From the NCBI GenBank assembly GCA_003151155.1, contig PLWX01000256.1, forward strand, positions 22,347-86,346: a stretch of 64,000 nt of DNA, written 5' to 3'. A program made the position numbers and the translations under genes. This DNA is from Acidobacteriaceae bacterium (lineage in GTDB: Bacteria; Acidobacteriota; Terriglobia; Terriglobales; Acidobacteriaceae). A model generated the notes under the pieces. That model saw only the letters and a program-made list of their open reading frames with translations, did not search any database and was not told the origin of the DNA. Positions 8,253 through 16,991 of the stretch are shown here, in pieces. Position 1 is the first letter of the stretch. Every line of letters begins with the position of its first letter.

Positions 8253-9173
8253 ATGAAACGTTTTAATACTGCCTGCCTGCTGCTTTTGTCGTGCGCGCTC
8301 TTCGCCCAGAATCCACCTGCGCCGCCAGACAACGATCCGCCGTTCGTTAAACAGGCACACCAGCTCATGCATGACGGCAAACTGGCGGACGCCCTCGCCG
8401 TCTTTCAGAACGAACTCAAGACTTCGCCCGATTCCGAAGAAGCCAACATCGGTGCCGGAGTCGTCCTCGATCTCATGCTGCGTGGCCCCGAGGCCCGGAA
8501 GTATTTCGATAAAGCTATCTCCGCCGCGCCCGATGATGAGAAACGAGCCGCTGCCAACCGTGGCATGGCCATGTCGTGGGCCTTTGAAGGCAACTGTCAG
8601 ATGACGGTGCAGTATGAACAGAAAATTCTTGACTACGCCAAAGCGAAGGCCGACTACTTTCGCGCTGGAGAAATCGCCGACGAAGAGGCACGAGTCTGCC
8701 TCGACGGCAACGATGTCGAGACCGGGGTGATCTGGTACAAGGAAGGCCACGAACTCGGTCTTAGAGAACCCAATATCACGGATGCGCGCAAAGATCTCTG
8801 GAACTTCCGCTGGGAACATGCGCAGGCCCGTGCCGCTTCGAAATTGCACGAAGAAGATGATCCCAAGCAGCACATTGCTGCTGCCAAGGCGATTCTCGAT
8901 AAGGGCAGGAATCCGCAGCAGGTGCAGTTTCTGCCCGCCCTCATTGGCTACGTTGCTTTCTATCAGCAGGACTACAAGACTGCACTCGATAACCTGCTGA
9001 AGGCTAATCAGAACGATCCCTTCATCCAATGCCTGACCGCGGAGACCTACGAAGCCCTCGGCGAGAAAGATAAAGCCAGGGAGTTCTATACGAAAGCCGC
9101 GGCCGCTACCGGACACAACCCGGCGGCAGCTTACGCGGTCCCGCTGGCGAAGCGAAAATTAGGAATCAAGTAG
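8253..9173 (+). CDS. secreted TPR-repeat protein
   Basis: The track starts at 8097 inside the repeat element; the real start is ATG 8253, which gives a signal peptide (MKRFNTACLLLLSCALFAQ) and 306 residues. Tetratricopeptide-type helices follow: AHQLMHDGKLADALAVFQNELKTSPDSEEANIGAGVVLD, later ALIGYVAFYQQDYKTALDNLLKANQNDPFIQCLTAETYEALGEKDKAREFYTKAAA. Expected role is periplasmic protein-protein scaffolding; no partner is indicated by the neighbours. Confidence 0.85.
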   Translation: MKRFNTACLLLLSCALFAQNPPAPPDNDPPFVKQAHQLMHDGKLADALAVFQNELKTSPDSEEANIGAGVVLDLMLRGPEARKYFDKAISAAPDDEKRAAANRGMAMSWAFEGNCQMTVQYEQKILDYAKAKADYFRAGEIADEEARVCLDGNDVETGVIWYKEGHELGLREPNITDARKDLWNFRWEHAQARAASKLHEEDDPKQHIAAAKAILDKGRNPQQVQFLPALIGYVAFYQQDYKTALDNLLKANQNDPFIQCLTAETYEALGEKDKAREFYTKAAAATGHNPAAAYAVPLAKRKLGIK

Positions 9174-9174
9174 C

Positions 9175-9669
9175 TTAGCGGCAATGGGTGGAGAGATACT
9201 GCAGGAATCGCGCGGCGCCTTCGTGATGCTCTTCGTTTACCCAATCGGGGATGTACGCCACAGCTTGACCGCACACGCTGAAGGAATCGCCCATTGCCTT
9301 GCGCAAATCCGGCACATCCGGCAGCTCCGCCGCCGACTTCAGTAGATAGAGATCGACCTGCGCGCTCTTAGCCTTATCCAGGAGGTCCGAAGCCGCGTCA
9401 TTTGTCGTGTTTGCGGCAATCACGAAAGGCGTTCCGCCGTTAAGGCGTGGATCGGTAAACGAAAACTCGCGCTCCGACTGCCGCAGCTTTTCGGTGCTTG
9501 GATTTTGCGCAGAGTAAAGCACGCGCACGCGGAATTCGGGAATGTGCCTGCGGCAAGCCAGGCCACTAATCAGGATCGCGACGAAAAGGAGACCGTACTT
9601 CACGAGCGGAGCATAACGCAAAGCACAGCGCGGATGCCTGTCTCGCATCCGCACCGTCAATAGCCGCAC
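9175..9669 (-). CDS. small exported protein, possibly lipid-anchored
   Basis: Last gene of the XRE-NfeD-flotillin-PspA run. The GTG at 9669 overlaps the pspA stop (TAGTG), suggesting translational coupling; an alternative GTG at 9603 gives a cleaner signal, KYGLLFVAILISGLAC, with a Cys in a weak lipobox position. The rest (RVRVLYSAQNPSTEKL, FVIAANTTNDAASDLLDKAKSAQVDLYLLKSA, IPDWVNEEHHEGAARFLQYLS) faintly resembles the C-terminal part of an extracellular solute-binding protein. I cannot name a family. Its position suggests an envelope role with PspA and flotillin. Confidence 0.6.
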   Translation of the reverse strand: MRLLTVRMRDRHPRCALRYAPLVKYGLLFVAILISGLACRRHIPEFRVRVLYSAQNPSTEKLRQSEREFSFTDPRLNGGTPFVIAANTTNDAASDLLDKAKSAQVDLYLLKSAAELPDVPDLRKAMGDSFSVCGQAVAYIPDWVNEEHHEGAARFLQYLSTHCR

Positions 9670-10337
9670 TACGCCTTAAGCGCCTTGCGCCCTTTCATCT
9701 CGGTCAATAGCTTGTCGATCTGGTCGTCTTTTTCCAGAACCGCCAATCGATGCTCGATGTCGTCTCCCGCAACCACTTCCACCCGCGCCTGGCTCGAGGC
9801 TTCGGCCCGCTGAATGCGAGACTTCATCCTCTCCAGTGTCGCCACCTTGTTGCGATCGTCGACTGCCAATTGTGCGCTAGTCGCCTTATCCATCGAACGG
9901 GCGCGTCGCGATTGCGCAAGCAACACATCGACCTTGGCGTGGGCTTCGGCGAGCTTCGCGTCCAGTTTCTGCAGTGCGCCTTTTAGGATTTCCACCTGGG
10001 TGCGCTGATCGGAAAGTTGTTCATCGAAGCTCGCTGTGAATTGCTTGTAACTCAGCGCGCGATCGAGCGCGGCGCGCGCCAGGTCGTCCTGCTTCTTATC
10101 GACGGCAAGTTCGGCTTTGCGCATCCACTCGACCTCCTTGTCGGCGTTTTCCTTCTTCTTCTTTTCCAGCAGGTGTAGATCGGCGATGGCAATGGCCACC
10201 TGCGTCTTCACTTGCAGGAACTGATTCTGCATGTCGAGAATGATCTGCTTGAGCAGCTTCTCAGGATTTTCCGCCCGGTCGACCATGTCGTTCAAGTTCG
10301 CCCGGATGAGTGTGCCTACGCGTTCTAGCAATGCCAT
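9669..10337 (-). CDS. pspA: PspA/IM30 family membrane-repair protein
   Basis: 222 residues, nearly all helix and coiled coil, with the PspA/Vipp1 N-terminal pattern LLERVGTLIRANLNDMVDRAENPEKLLKQIILDMQNQF. PspA/IM30 proteins are ESCRT-III-like, bind stressed inner membrane and form rods or rings. There is no membrane segment, as expected. The gene lies 59 bp downstream of a flotillin and is coupled to a small exported protein. PspA near flotillin/NfeD genes is known in other bacteria; here no pspF or pspBC is present and regulation probably comes from the XRE gene at the operon head. Confidence 0.92.
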   Translation of the reverse strand: MALLERVGTLIRANLNDMVDRAENPEKLLKQIILDMQNQFLQVKTQVAIAIADLHLLEKKKKENADKEVEWMRKAELAVDKKQDDLARAALDRALSYKQFTASFDEQLSDQRTQVEILKGALQKLDAKLAEAHAKVDVLLAQSRRARSMDKATSAQLAVDDRNKVATLERMKSRIQRAEASSQARVEVVAGDDIEHRLAVLEKDDQIDKLLTEMKGRKALKA

Positions 10338-10396
10338 GACGATCTCCTTCTAATTCCGAAATGGGCGGAGATCCCTTAGATCTCCGCGCGAGTTCC

Positions 10397-11869
10397 TTAC
10401 GCCCCTGCCCCTTTAGCCTTCGAACTGCCGTCCGGCGGCAACACGTCGGGTTTCGGCGCTTTGTCTCCGATGGTGCGAACCTTTGCGAACAGATCTTCCA
10501 TCTTCATTCCACTCAACGCCTCGAAAAGTGCGGGTACCTGCGCCGCCATCTCCGTGATGTCGCCGGTAATCTTGTGCGCGCCTGCGGAGCTGCCGTTGCC
10601 GGTCGACACGATGGTGATCTTGTCGACCTGGCTCAGGGGCGTGGCCAGAGCGCGAACGATCTCCGGCATGCTGCTGAGCAGTTTGTCGATGACCGCTGCC
10701 TGGTTGTATTCCTGGAAGGCCTCGGCCTTCACGTTCATCGCCTTGGCCTCCGCTTCACCTTTCTTGAAGATGATCTCGGCCTCGGCTTCGCCCTGCGCTC
10801 GGATTGACGCAGAACGTCCCTCGGCTTCACTCATCAGGCGCTGCCGTTCGGCGCTGGCCAGCGTCTCGATGCGCGCGCGTTCGATTTCGGCGCCCTTAAG
10901 CACGGTCGCGATCAGCTCCTTCTCGTGACGCAGGATTTCCTGCTCTTGCACCTTCACCTGTTCCTGCTTCTCGATCTGCTGCACCTTCACGCTCTCAGCG
11001 ATCACCTGCTGCTGCATGATGTTGGTCTGAATCTCGTAGGCCTTATCCGCCTGCGCCTGTTGCTTCTTGACCATCTCGTTGTACGAGGCTCGCTTCACTT
11101 CGAGATCGCGCTGCGCCTCGGCTTGTTTCGCCTGCGAAGCCGTCTCTGCGAATACTCGCTCCTGGTCGGCTTGCGCACGGGCGACGGCTGCTTCGCGCGT
11201 CGCGGCTGCCTGCTTGATCGCCGTGTCGCGGTCCGCTTCCGCGGTGGCGATATCCGCATCGCGCTTAATCCGCGCAATGTCCGGACGCCCCATGTTGGTG
11301 ATGTATTGATTCTTGTCGCGCACTTCCTTAATCGTGAAGCTGATGACCTCGAGCCCCATCTTGCTCATATCGTCCGCGCAAGTCGCGCGCATGCGATCGC
11401 CCACCATCTCCGGCTGCTTCACAATCTCTTCCACCGTGAGCTGCCCAATGATGCCGCGCAGGTGACCTTCCATCACCAGGCGGATCAGCCCTTCGCGCTG
11501 TTGCGGGGTCTTGGTCAGGAATTGTTCGGAAGCGGTGGTGATCGAAACCGGGTCCGACTTCACCTTGATCTGCGCTACGGCTTCCACGGTCACCGCAACG
11601 CCCTGTTTGGTGTAGAGGTCCTGCTGCGGCGCCACGTCGAACGACATTAGTTCGAGCGAAAGCTGCAGGCAATTTTCAACCATCGGCCAGATTACTGTGC
11701 CTTTGCCCTTGATGATCCGCGTACCGCGAATGCCATACACGATCAGCGCTTCATGCGGTCCCGCTTTGCGGAACAACCGCGCTACCATCATCATCAAGAA
11801 GATGATGGCCACCACAGCCAGGCCGACGATCACCATGATATCGGTAGGAATTTTCGACAGAATGTTCAT
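10397..11869 (-). CDS. flotillin-like SPFH/band 7 protein
   Basis: The track begins at 11920; ATG 11869 follows AAGGGGG and opens on the membrane anchor (MVIVGLAVVAIIFLMMMVARLF), giving 490 residues. Then comes the SPFH domain (about 35-200; EALIVYGIRGTRIIKGKGTVIWP, DMSKMGLEVISFTIKEVRDK), a long Ala/Glu/Gln coiled coil (AEADRDTAIKQAAATREAAVARAQAD...) and the flotillin C-terminus (KAEAFQEYNQAAVIDKLLSSMPEIVRALATPL). Flotillins organise ordered membrane domains. Its neighbours NfeD-like and PspA-like proteins support that role. Spaced 88 bp from the upstream gene. Confidence 0.93.
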   Translation of the reverse strand: MNILSKIPTDIMVIVGLAVVAIIFLMMMVARLFRKAGPHEALIVYGIRGTRIIKGKGTVIWPMVENCLQLSLELMSFDVAPQQDLYTKQGVAVTVEAVAQIKVKSDPVSITTASEQFLTKTPQQREGLIRLVMEGHLRGIIGQLTVEEIVKQPEMVGDRMRATCADDMSKMGLEVISFTIKEVRDKNQYITNMGRPDIARIKRDADIATAEADRDTAIKQAAATREAAVARAQADQERVFAETASQAKQAEAQRDLEVKRASYNEMVKKQQAQADKAYEIQTNIMQQQVIAESVKVQQIEKQEQVKVQEQEILRHEKELIATVLKGAEIERARIETLASAERQRLMSEAEGRSASIRAQGEAEAEIIFKKGEAEAKAMNVKAEAFQEYNQAAVIDKLLSSMPEIVRALATPLSQVDKITIVSTGNGSSAGAHKITGDITEMAAQVPALFEALSGMKMEDLFAKVRTIGDKAPKPDVLPPDGSSKAKGAGA

Positions 11870-11957
11870 ACGCCCCCTTAGGCGAACATCAAGTACGATC
11901 TGACAACACGGGCCTTCCATCGCCCGCTGGAACTTTTTCTATTTCGCACATCGACAA

Positions 11958-12869
11958 CTAACGATGTGCGACCGGAGTCATCCGCTCCATCTCGGCCACC
12001 ATCCGGTCAGTCGCTGCCAGGCCGAGATAAATCTGGTCCCCTGAAAGTGTCTGCACGTGCACGCAGCGGTTGCCACCCCAGATATAAGCTCGCATCCTGC
12101 CGATTCCCCGAATGCCCCACCCGCCAAAATCGCGCAATGGATTGCAGCTCTCGGCGCGGTAGGTCACGATCTCCTGCGCCGGCACAAACCGTAGCGTCAG
12201 TCCCAGCGTGCGGATCTCCAGCCCCGCAGTGGTGATGCGATACCGAAATCCCGACGCAGCCCACATCGCGCAGCCCAGCATTACTACTCCAATAATTACC
12301 GGCACGGTTTGCGACGGACCGTGCAGGTCAAGTAGCAAGCTCGCGGCGAACAACCCGATCGCGATCACCAGGAAAATCATCCCCATAACCGGCGACGCAT
12401 GTGTCTCTTCGGCGATGAGCTCTCCATATTCGCGTGCCCGCTTGCGAGCGACTCTGATCCTGCCCACTTCGCCGATCAGCAGCGCCCCGCCCATGATCAA
12501 GCTCCAAATTCCGAGGGGAAAGTCCAGCGTCTTTGCTTCGCCCAGATTTACCCGCAGCGTCCCATGCGTGATCCCGAAAAGAATTCCGATTCCCCAGAAC
12601 TCCGCTACCATCACCAGCCAGCCCAACCCGCTGATCTGCGGAAATCGGCTGAGAATAAAAGTGAACAGGCAGAGCAAGCCGAACGCGACTCCAATAATCG
12701 TCGTAAACACCGGCTGTTTCGGTGCAAATCCGTTGGCGACGCCCGCTGCATTGAAGTGCGACGCGATCACCGCCGGCAGGCTGTCATAGGCGCGCCAGAT
12801 ATCCAGCAGCATGGCTACGAACGCCAGCCACGGCACCATCATCGCGATACGCCAGTTTCTGCTGCACAT
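11958..12869 (-). CDS. DUF1648-type integral membrane protein with PH-like tail
   Basis: 303 residues with at least five membrane segments. The N-terminus (LPAVIASHFNAAGVANGFAPKQ) matches the DUF1648 pattern: helix, then HFNxxGxxxG, then helix. After two more helices (FLVIAIGLFAASLLLDL and VPVIIGVVMLGCAMWAASG) the C-terminal 90 residues look like a bacterial PH-type domain (YRITTAGLEIRTLGLTLRFVPAQEIVTY ... VHVQTLSGDQIYLGLA). The gene lies 10 bp downstream of the NfeD-like gene, in the same operon. Role unknown; envelope function inferred from context. Confidence 0.75.
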   Translation of the reverse strand: MCSRNWRIAMMVPWLAFVAMLLDIWRAYDSLPAVIASHFNAAGVANGFAPKQPVFTTIIGVAFGLLCLFTFILSRFPQISGLGWLVMVAEFWGIGILFGITHGTLRVNLGEAKTLDFPLGIWSLIMGGALLIGEVGRIRVARKRAREYGELIAEETHASPVMGMIFLVIAIGLFAASLLLDLHGPSQTVPVIIGVVMLGCAMWAASGFRYRITTAGLEIRTLGLTLRFVPAQEIVTYRAESCNPLRDFGGWGIRGIGRMRAYIWGGNRCVHVQTLSGDQIYLGLAATDRMVAEMERMTPVAHR

Positions 12870-12879
12870 AACTTGCTCC

Positions 12880-13479
12880 TTACTTGCCGTCCTGCATTTG
12901 CGCGGTCTGCGAAGTCGAGCCCTCTAGCTCATCCCAGCGACGTACATACGCGATACCCTTCTCGTAACGCGTGACCACGACTTCAATTCCCTTTCCAATC
13001 GGATCTCCGGTATCGCTGCGTGCACCGCACACCTGGCGCACACCTTCCTGCACGAAGACCAGTTCCCCGGTGCCACCCTGCCGGATCGGATTGGTGATCT
13101 GTCCCAGCACACCGACTTTCTCGTAATCTGCCGGATCAAGTTCGCCAGTATCTTTCATCAGCACTTTGGCCAGGAACCAGAACACCGTGGCGCCTCCGAC
13201 GAAACCACACAACGTTGCCAATAGAACGATCCACGTCCCCAGCGCCGCTTCATGCACGCTGAGCAAGTAACCCGCACCTCCAAACCATGCGAGAAACGCC
13301 ATGATCGTCGCGAAGTTAAACGGCGAGACTCCGCCCTTCAGCGCCGGCCCGTGCCCATGTGCCCCGTGGCCAAAGTGAAAATGTCCATGTGGCAGGTGCA
13401 CGCTGCCGGAGACGAACGAGAAAATGCTCAGCAGCAACCCGACGAGAAAACAGACGAGATAAAAAGCTGTCCAGCTCAT
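12880..13479 (-). CDS. NfeD-like membrane protein
   Basis: 199 residues: N-terminal helix, a His/Gly-rich loop (SVHLPHGHFHFGHGAHGHG) that could bind metal, two further helices, then a soluble beta domain (KVGVLGQITNPIRQGGTGELVFVQEGVRQVCGARSDTGDPIGKGIEVVVTRYEKGIAYVRRWDE) with the OB-fold character of NfeD C-termini. NfeD proteins are established partners of SPFH proteins; the flotillin lies two genes downstream. The His-rich loop is not a usual family feature. The gene lies 27 bp after the XRE regulator. Confidence 0.8.
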   Translation of the reverse strand: MSWTAFYLVCFLVGLLLSIFSFVSGSVHLPHGHFHFGHGAHGHGPALKGGVSPFNFATIMAFLAWFGGAGYLLSVHEAALGTWIVLLATLCGFVGGATVFWFLAKVLMKDTGELDPADYEKVGVLGQITNPIRQGGTGELVFVQEGVRQVCGARSDTGDPIGKGIEVVVTRYEKGIAYVRRWDELEGSTSQTAQMQDGK

Positions 13480-13506
13480 AACCCTTCTCCGCCCGCTCGC
13501 GCGGCC

Positions 13507-14010
13507 TTACACCATCGACCCATAACCCGTTTCCGCTTTTCGCGGATTCGACTGCAAAACTTCCAGCAACCGCTCCACCAGATCCGGCGTCTCGAGAATG
13601 TGCCCGAGCAACACGAGGCAGCGACGCGAATCCGGATGCTTCGCCAATTGCAGCAGTGCATGCGCCACCTTGGGATCGCGACGGAATCGCTCGGCCCCGC
13701 TGATCAGCCACAGGTCCAACTGGTCTTCCATCACCCGCACATCCGAGGTCAGGTGCTCGTGATACCCATCCGGGTCATCGACGAGGTAGCCCGGATGCAC
13801 CTTGAAAAACCTTGCCAGCAACAAACGCGTCTGGTTGGTCAGGTGCGGCCGTGCCCCGCTCTCGATCTGCGAAAGGTACGACTGGCTGATGCTCTGCCCG
13901 GCTTCCTCGCGAATCGCTCGGGCGAGTTCCTGCTGTGTCATCTCGCGATCCAGGCCCCGAAGCGTGCCTTCGACCTCACGCAAGTAGCGAATTTTTTCTC
14001 CAAGTCTCAT
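13507..14010 (-). CDS. XRE-family transcriptional regulator
   Basis: The track begins at 14076, but the promoter at 14024-14052 rules that out; ATG 14010 (MRLGEKIRYLREVEG) gives 167 residues. The N-terminal HTH_3/XRE domain is clear (MTQQELARAIREEAGQSISQSYLSQIESGARPHLTNQTRLLLARFF), then a helical C-terminal region with acidic and Leu-rich segments. First gene of the NfeD-flotillin-PspA run. With a predicted transcription start about 7 bases before the ATG, the message would be nearly leaderless. An inverted repeat overlaps the promoter, so autoregulation is likely. Confidence 0.88.
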   Translation of the reverse strand: MRLGEKIRYLREVEGTLRGLDREMTQQELARAIREEAGQSISQSYLSQIESGARPHLTNQTRLLLARFFKVHPGYLVDDPDGYHEHLTSDVRVMEDQLDLWLISGAERFRRDPKVAHALLQLAKHPDSRRCLVLLGHILETPDLVERLLEVLQSNPRKAETGYGSMV

Positions 14011-14016
14011 ATAACG

Positions 14017-14040
14017 GATTGCAATTATCATATTGCAATC
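14017..14040. promoter_or_regulatory. probable operator of the XRE regulator
   Basis: GATTGCAA-N8-TTGCAATC is a perfect 8-bp inverted repeat covering the -10 element and part of the spacer of the XRE promoter. Bound repressor would occlude RNA polymerase. Binding by the encoded XRE protein is inference. Confidence 0.6.
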
Positions 14041-14052
14041 TGCGATTGTCAA
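14024..14052 (-). promoter_or_regulatory. sigma-70 promoter of the XRE-flotillin-PspA operon
   Basis: Read on the minus strand: TTGACA, 17-bp spacer, GATAAT. The -35 is a perfect consensus and the -10 matches 5 of 6 with optimal spacing. The -10 ends 13 bases before the ATG at 14010, giving an extremely short leader. Confidence 0.7.
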
Positions 14053-14225
14053 GAATTCTATCTCCCGGCGGCTCAATCAGCTATCCGCTCTCCCAGAACA
14101 GGCCCTCCGAAAATCTCTCGATAAAAGGAGATGTATTCGTTGCAGCTGAACGCTAGAATAACGATTAGCTACTCGCTACGACGCGTCTGTGCACCGCGCC
14201 GTCCAGATCGGAGTAATTCCCCTTC

Positions 14226-16418
14226 ATGAAATCTCCTGTGCGATTCGCAGTCCTTGTCGTGCTTGCGTTCCTTGCCATCAACCTTCCTGTAACTTGCCAA
14301 AATACAGATGCAGGTCTCCAAAACAAGCCCTGGATGAACCGCAACCTTGCGCCCGATGAACGCGCCAATCTCGTTCTCAAAGAGATGACGCTCGACGAGA
14401 AGATCAATCTCGTCCACGGTCAGGGTATGGAAGGTTTCGGTCGTCCCGTGCCGCACTCCGAGCTCGGCAATGGCGGGGCTGGATTTGTACTCGGAGTTGA
14501 GAGATTAGGAATTCCCATCATCCAGATGAGCGACGCCGCCTATGGCGTTCGGCAGAGCGCGGTCAACGGCCGCTACTCCACGGCACTCCCTTCGAATGTT
14601 GGATCCGCCGCGAGCTGGGATCCGCAAGCTGCGTGTGAATACGGTGCGTTGATTGGCAGGGAGCTTCGCGCCCAGGGCTACAACATGACTCTTGGCGGTG
14701 GCGTAAACCTGACCCGCGAACCACGCAACGGCCGCACCTTCGAATACATGGGAGAAGACCCGGTCCTCGCCGGAACGCTGGTTGGCAACCGAATTCGTTG
14801 CGAACAGGCACAGCATGTGCTCGGCGATATCAAACACTACGCGGTCAACGATCAGGAGAGTGGCCGCACCGAAGTGAATGTCGTCATCAGCCATCGTGCG
14901 ATGCGCGAATCCGATCTGCTGGCTTTCGAAATCGGCCTCGAGATCGGCCAGCCCGCCGGTGTCATGTGTTCTTACAACCTGGTGAATGGCGATTACGCCT
15001 GCGAGAACAAGTATCTGCTCAAGGATGTTCTGAAAGGCGACTGGAAGTTCAAGGGTTTTGTCCTCTCCGATTGGGGCGCGACCCACAGCACCGAGAAGGC
15101 TTCAGCAGCTGGTCTCGATAACGAGGAACCTTTCGGCGACCTCTTCGGCGACAAACTCAAGGCGGCAGTGCAATCTGGAAAGGTATCGCAGGCCGAGCTT
15201 GACGATCACGTTCGCCGCATTCTCCGCTCCGAGTTTGCGGCTGGAATTGTGGACAACCCGATGCGCCGCTCTGTAGTGGATGTCGACGCCGAGCAGGAAA
15301 TCGCGCGGAAGCTCGAAGAAAGCAGCATCGTGCTTCTGAAAAATCGCGACAACGTTTTACCGCTTGACCGGAACAAAGTGCATTCCATTGCTGTCATCGG
15401 AGAACACGCCGATTACGGCATGATCTCCGGGGGCGGCTCCGCCCAAGTCGACCCTCCGGGGCAGGCGCATGAATGGCAGGCGCAGGTCTGGTTCCCAACC
15501 TCACCTATGAAAGCCCTACAGGCAAAAGCCCCCGGCGCAAAGGTGCAATTCAACTCCGGAGCGGATACCTCGAGCGCCGCGGCCCTCGCTAAACAATCCG
15601 ACGTGGCGATCGTATTCGTGCGTCAGTGGATCAGTGAAGGCATGGATCTGCCCAACCTTTCACTACCAAACCATCAGGACGCGTTGATCGAGAAAGTGGC
15701 TGCTACCAATCCGCATACCATCGTTGTGCTCGAGTCGGGAACCGCCGTTACCATGCCGTGGCTCGATCACGTCAGCGGTATCGTAGAAGCCTGGTACGGG
15801 GGCAGCAAAGGCGCCGATGCCGTTGCCAACGTTCTCTTCGGAGACGTCAATCCGTCGGGCAAGCTCCCGATGACGTTCCCGCGAAGTATCGAAGACTTGC
15901 CGCATTCGAAACTTTCCGAGCCGCCCACCGGCTTGAAAGACCCTTCGACCGAAAAACATCCAGAACTTGCGAGGGCCACCTTCTCCGTCAATTACGACGA
16001 AGGCTTGAAAGTCGGCTACAAGTGGTACGACGCAGAAAAGAAGCCCGTGCTCTTCCCCTTCGGCTTTGGACTGTCATACACGCAATTCGCGTACAGCGAC
16101 TTGAAAGTGTCTTCCGGTCCTTCGACGCAAGTGAGCTTCCTGGTCAAAAACACAGGAACTCGCGCCGGCGAAGAGGTCGCCGAGGTTTACGCAGCGTTGC
16201 CCGCAAATGCCGGCGAGCCGCCCAAACGCCTTGTGGGATGGAGCAAGGTCTCTCTTCAACCCGGAGAATCCAGGCAAGTCACAGTCACTATTCCTGCAAA
16301 GTATTTGTCCATCTTCGATGAACACGAGAATGCCTGGAAGCTTCTTCCCGGCAGCTACAACTTCCTGGTCGGCGGATCATCGCAAGATCTTCCACTCAAG
16401 CAGGATGCGACTTTCTAG
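14226..16418 (+). CDS. secreted glycoside hydrolase family 3 (beta-glucosidase type)
   Basis: 730 residues. Signal peptide to about residue 24 (FAVLVVLAFLAINLPVTCQ). GH3 N-terminal barrel with GGGVNLTREPRNGRTFEYMGEDPVLAG and the nucleophile motif GFVLSDWGATHS (Asp near 282), then the alpha/beta sandwich (SIVLLKNRDNVLPLDRNKVHSIAVIGEHAD) and a C-terminal fibronectin III-like domain (ISGP..VSFLVKNTGTRAGEEVAEVYA). Such enzymes remove terminal beta-linked glucose or xylose from oligosaccharides; the substrate is not determined. Monocistronic with a strong terminator after it, consistent with plant-polymer use by soil acidobacteria. Confidence 0.93.
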   Translation: MKSPVRFAVLVVLAFLAINLPVTCQNTDAGLQNKPWMNRNLAPDERANLVLKEMTLDEKINLVHGQGMEGFGRPVPHSELGNGGAGFVLGVERLGIPIIQMSDAAYGVRQSAVNGRYSTALPSNVGSAASWDPQAACEYGALIGRELRAQGYNMTLGGGVNLTREPRNGRTFEYMGEDPVLAGTLVGNRIRCEQAQHVLGDIKHYAVNDQESGRTEVNVVISHRAMRESDLLAFEIGLEIGQPAGVMCSYNLVNGDYACENKYLLKDVLKGDWKFKGFVLSDWGATHSTEKASAAGLDNEEPFGDLFGDKLKAAVQSGKVSQAELDDHVRRILRSEFAAGIVDNPMRRSVVDVDAEQEIARKLEESSIVLLKNRDNVLPLDRNKVHSIAVIGEHADYGMISGGGSAQVDPPGQAHEWQAQVWFPTSPMKALQAKAPGAKVQFNSGADTSSAAALAKQSDVAIVFVRQWISEGMDLPNLSLPNHQDALIEKVAATNPHTIVVLESGTAVTMPWLDHVSGIVEAWYGGSKGADAVANVLFGDVNPSGKLPMTFPRSIEDLPHSKLSEPPTGLKDPSTEKHPELARATFSVNYDEGLKVGYKWYDAEKKPVLFPFGFGLSYTQFAYSDLKVSSGPSTQVSFLVKNTGTRAGEEVAEVYAALPANAGEPPKRLVGWSKVSLQPGESRQVTVTIPAKYLSIFDEHENAWKLLPGSYNFLVGGSSQDLPLKQDATF

Positions 16419-16439
16419 CTCGTTTTGTTCAGGCAATAG

Positions 16440-16471
16440 AAAACCCCGCCTGTCCCAAGGCGGGGTTTTTC
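16440..16471. terminator. bidirectional factor-independent terminator
   Basis: AACCCCGCC-tgtcccaa-GGCGGGGTT followed by TTT on the plus strand, and by TTTT on the minus strand. It serves the convergent GH3 gene (+) and the small secreted protein (-). Confidence 0.9.
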
Positions 16472-16492
16472 GCTAGCGGCCGCTTCTGTCGG

Positions 16493-16819
16493 CTAGCGGT
16501 CATCCCAATCGCGATGGTGCTCGCGCCACTCGTGACGCTCATGCTCCAACCGCTCGCGGCGTACATGCTCCTCATGCTGCCAATGTCGATCGCGGTCGTA
16601 GTTCCGGTAATATCGGTCGCCGTCGTAGTTGCGGTAGTAGCCGTTATACGGAGCCTGATAGTAGCCGCCGTTATACACGCGGGTCGTGTACGAATACCCA
16701 TTGCTCACGCAGGTCTGCCGGTCGCCGTCGCGGTCGAGATAGCAATACCCCTCTTGCGCCATCGCGGGCAGGGCCAACGCTGCAATCGTTGCAAGGCCAA
16801 GAATAATTTTCGTCTTCAT
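16493..16819 (-). CDS. small secreted Tyr/Arg/Asp-rich protein, paralogue A
   Basis: The start is ATG 16819 (MKTKIILGLATIAALALPAMAQEG), not the TTG at 16882; the precursor is 108 residues with a signal peptide cleaved after AMA. The mature part is low complexity: YNGYYRNYDGDRYYRNYDRDRHWQHEEHVRRERLEHERHEWREHHRDWDDR, with two Cys near the start. A shorter paralogue with an almost identical signal peptide lies just upstream (17036-17320). Charged, aromatic-rich tail suggests a disordered surface or periplasmic protein; function unknown. Confidence 0.7.
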   Translation of the reverse strand: MKTKIILGLATIAALALPAMAQEGYCYLDRDGDRQTCVSNGYSYTTRVYNGGYYQAPYNGYYRNYDGDRYYRNYDRDRHWQHEEHVRRERLEHERHEWREHHRDWDDR

Positions 16820-16985
16820 GATTTTCCTTGCTTGATGTTGAGCGGTCACGCTGCTCCGTTGGCCGTCTCTCGTGTTCAGCAAAAGAAACCCATCGCTGCG
16901 CGCATAGTTGCGAGAAACGTTGACCCTACTCTGAACATATCCTTTCAGCCAATCTTCAGAAAGCCAGCAGTGACAAGGGTTTCAA
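16820..16985 (-). promoter_or_regulatory. leader region of paralogue A, conserved with paralogue B
   Basis: On the minus strand this leader shares ordered blocks with 17321-17466: TTTCTGAAG, GCTGAAAG, TAGGGTCA, CGCAACTA, GAGAGACGGCCAACGG and CAGCGTGACCGC. Conservation of non-coding sequence alongside diverged coding sequence points to shared control (promoter plus 5' UTR structure). Confidence 0.55.
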
Positions 16986-16991
16986 GAGAAA

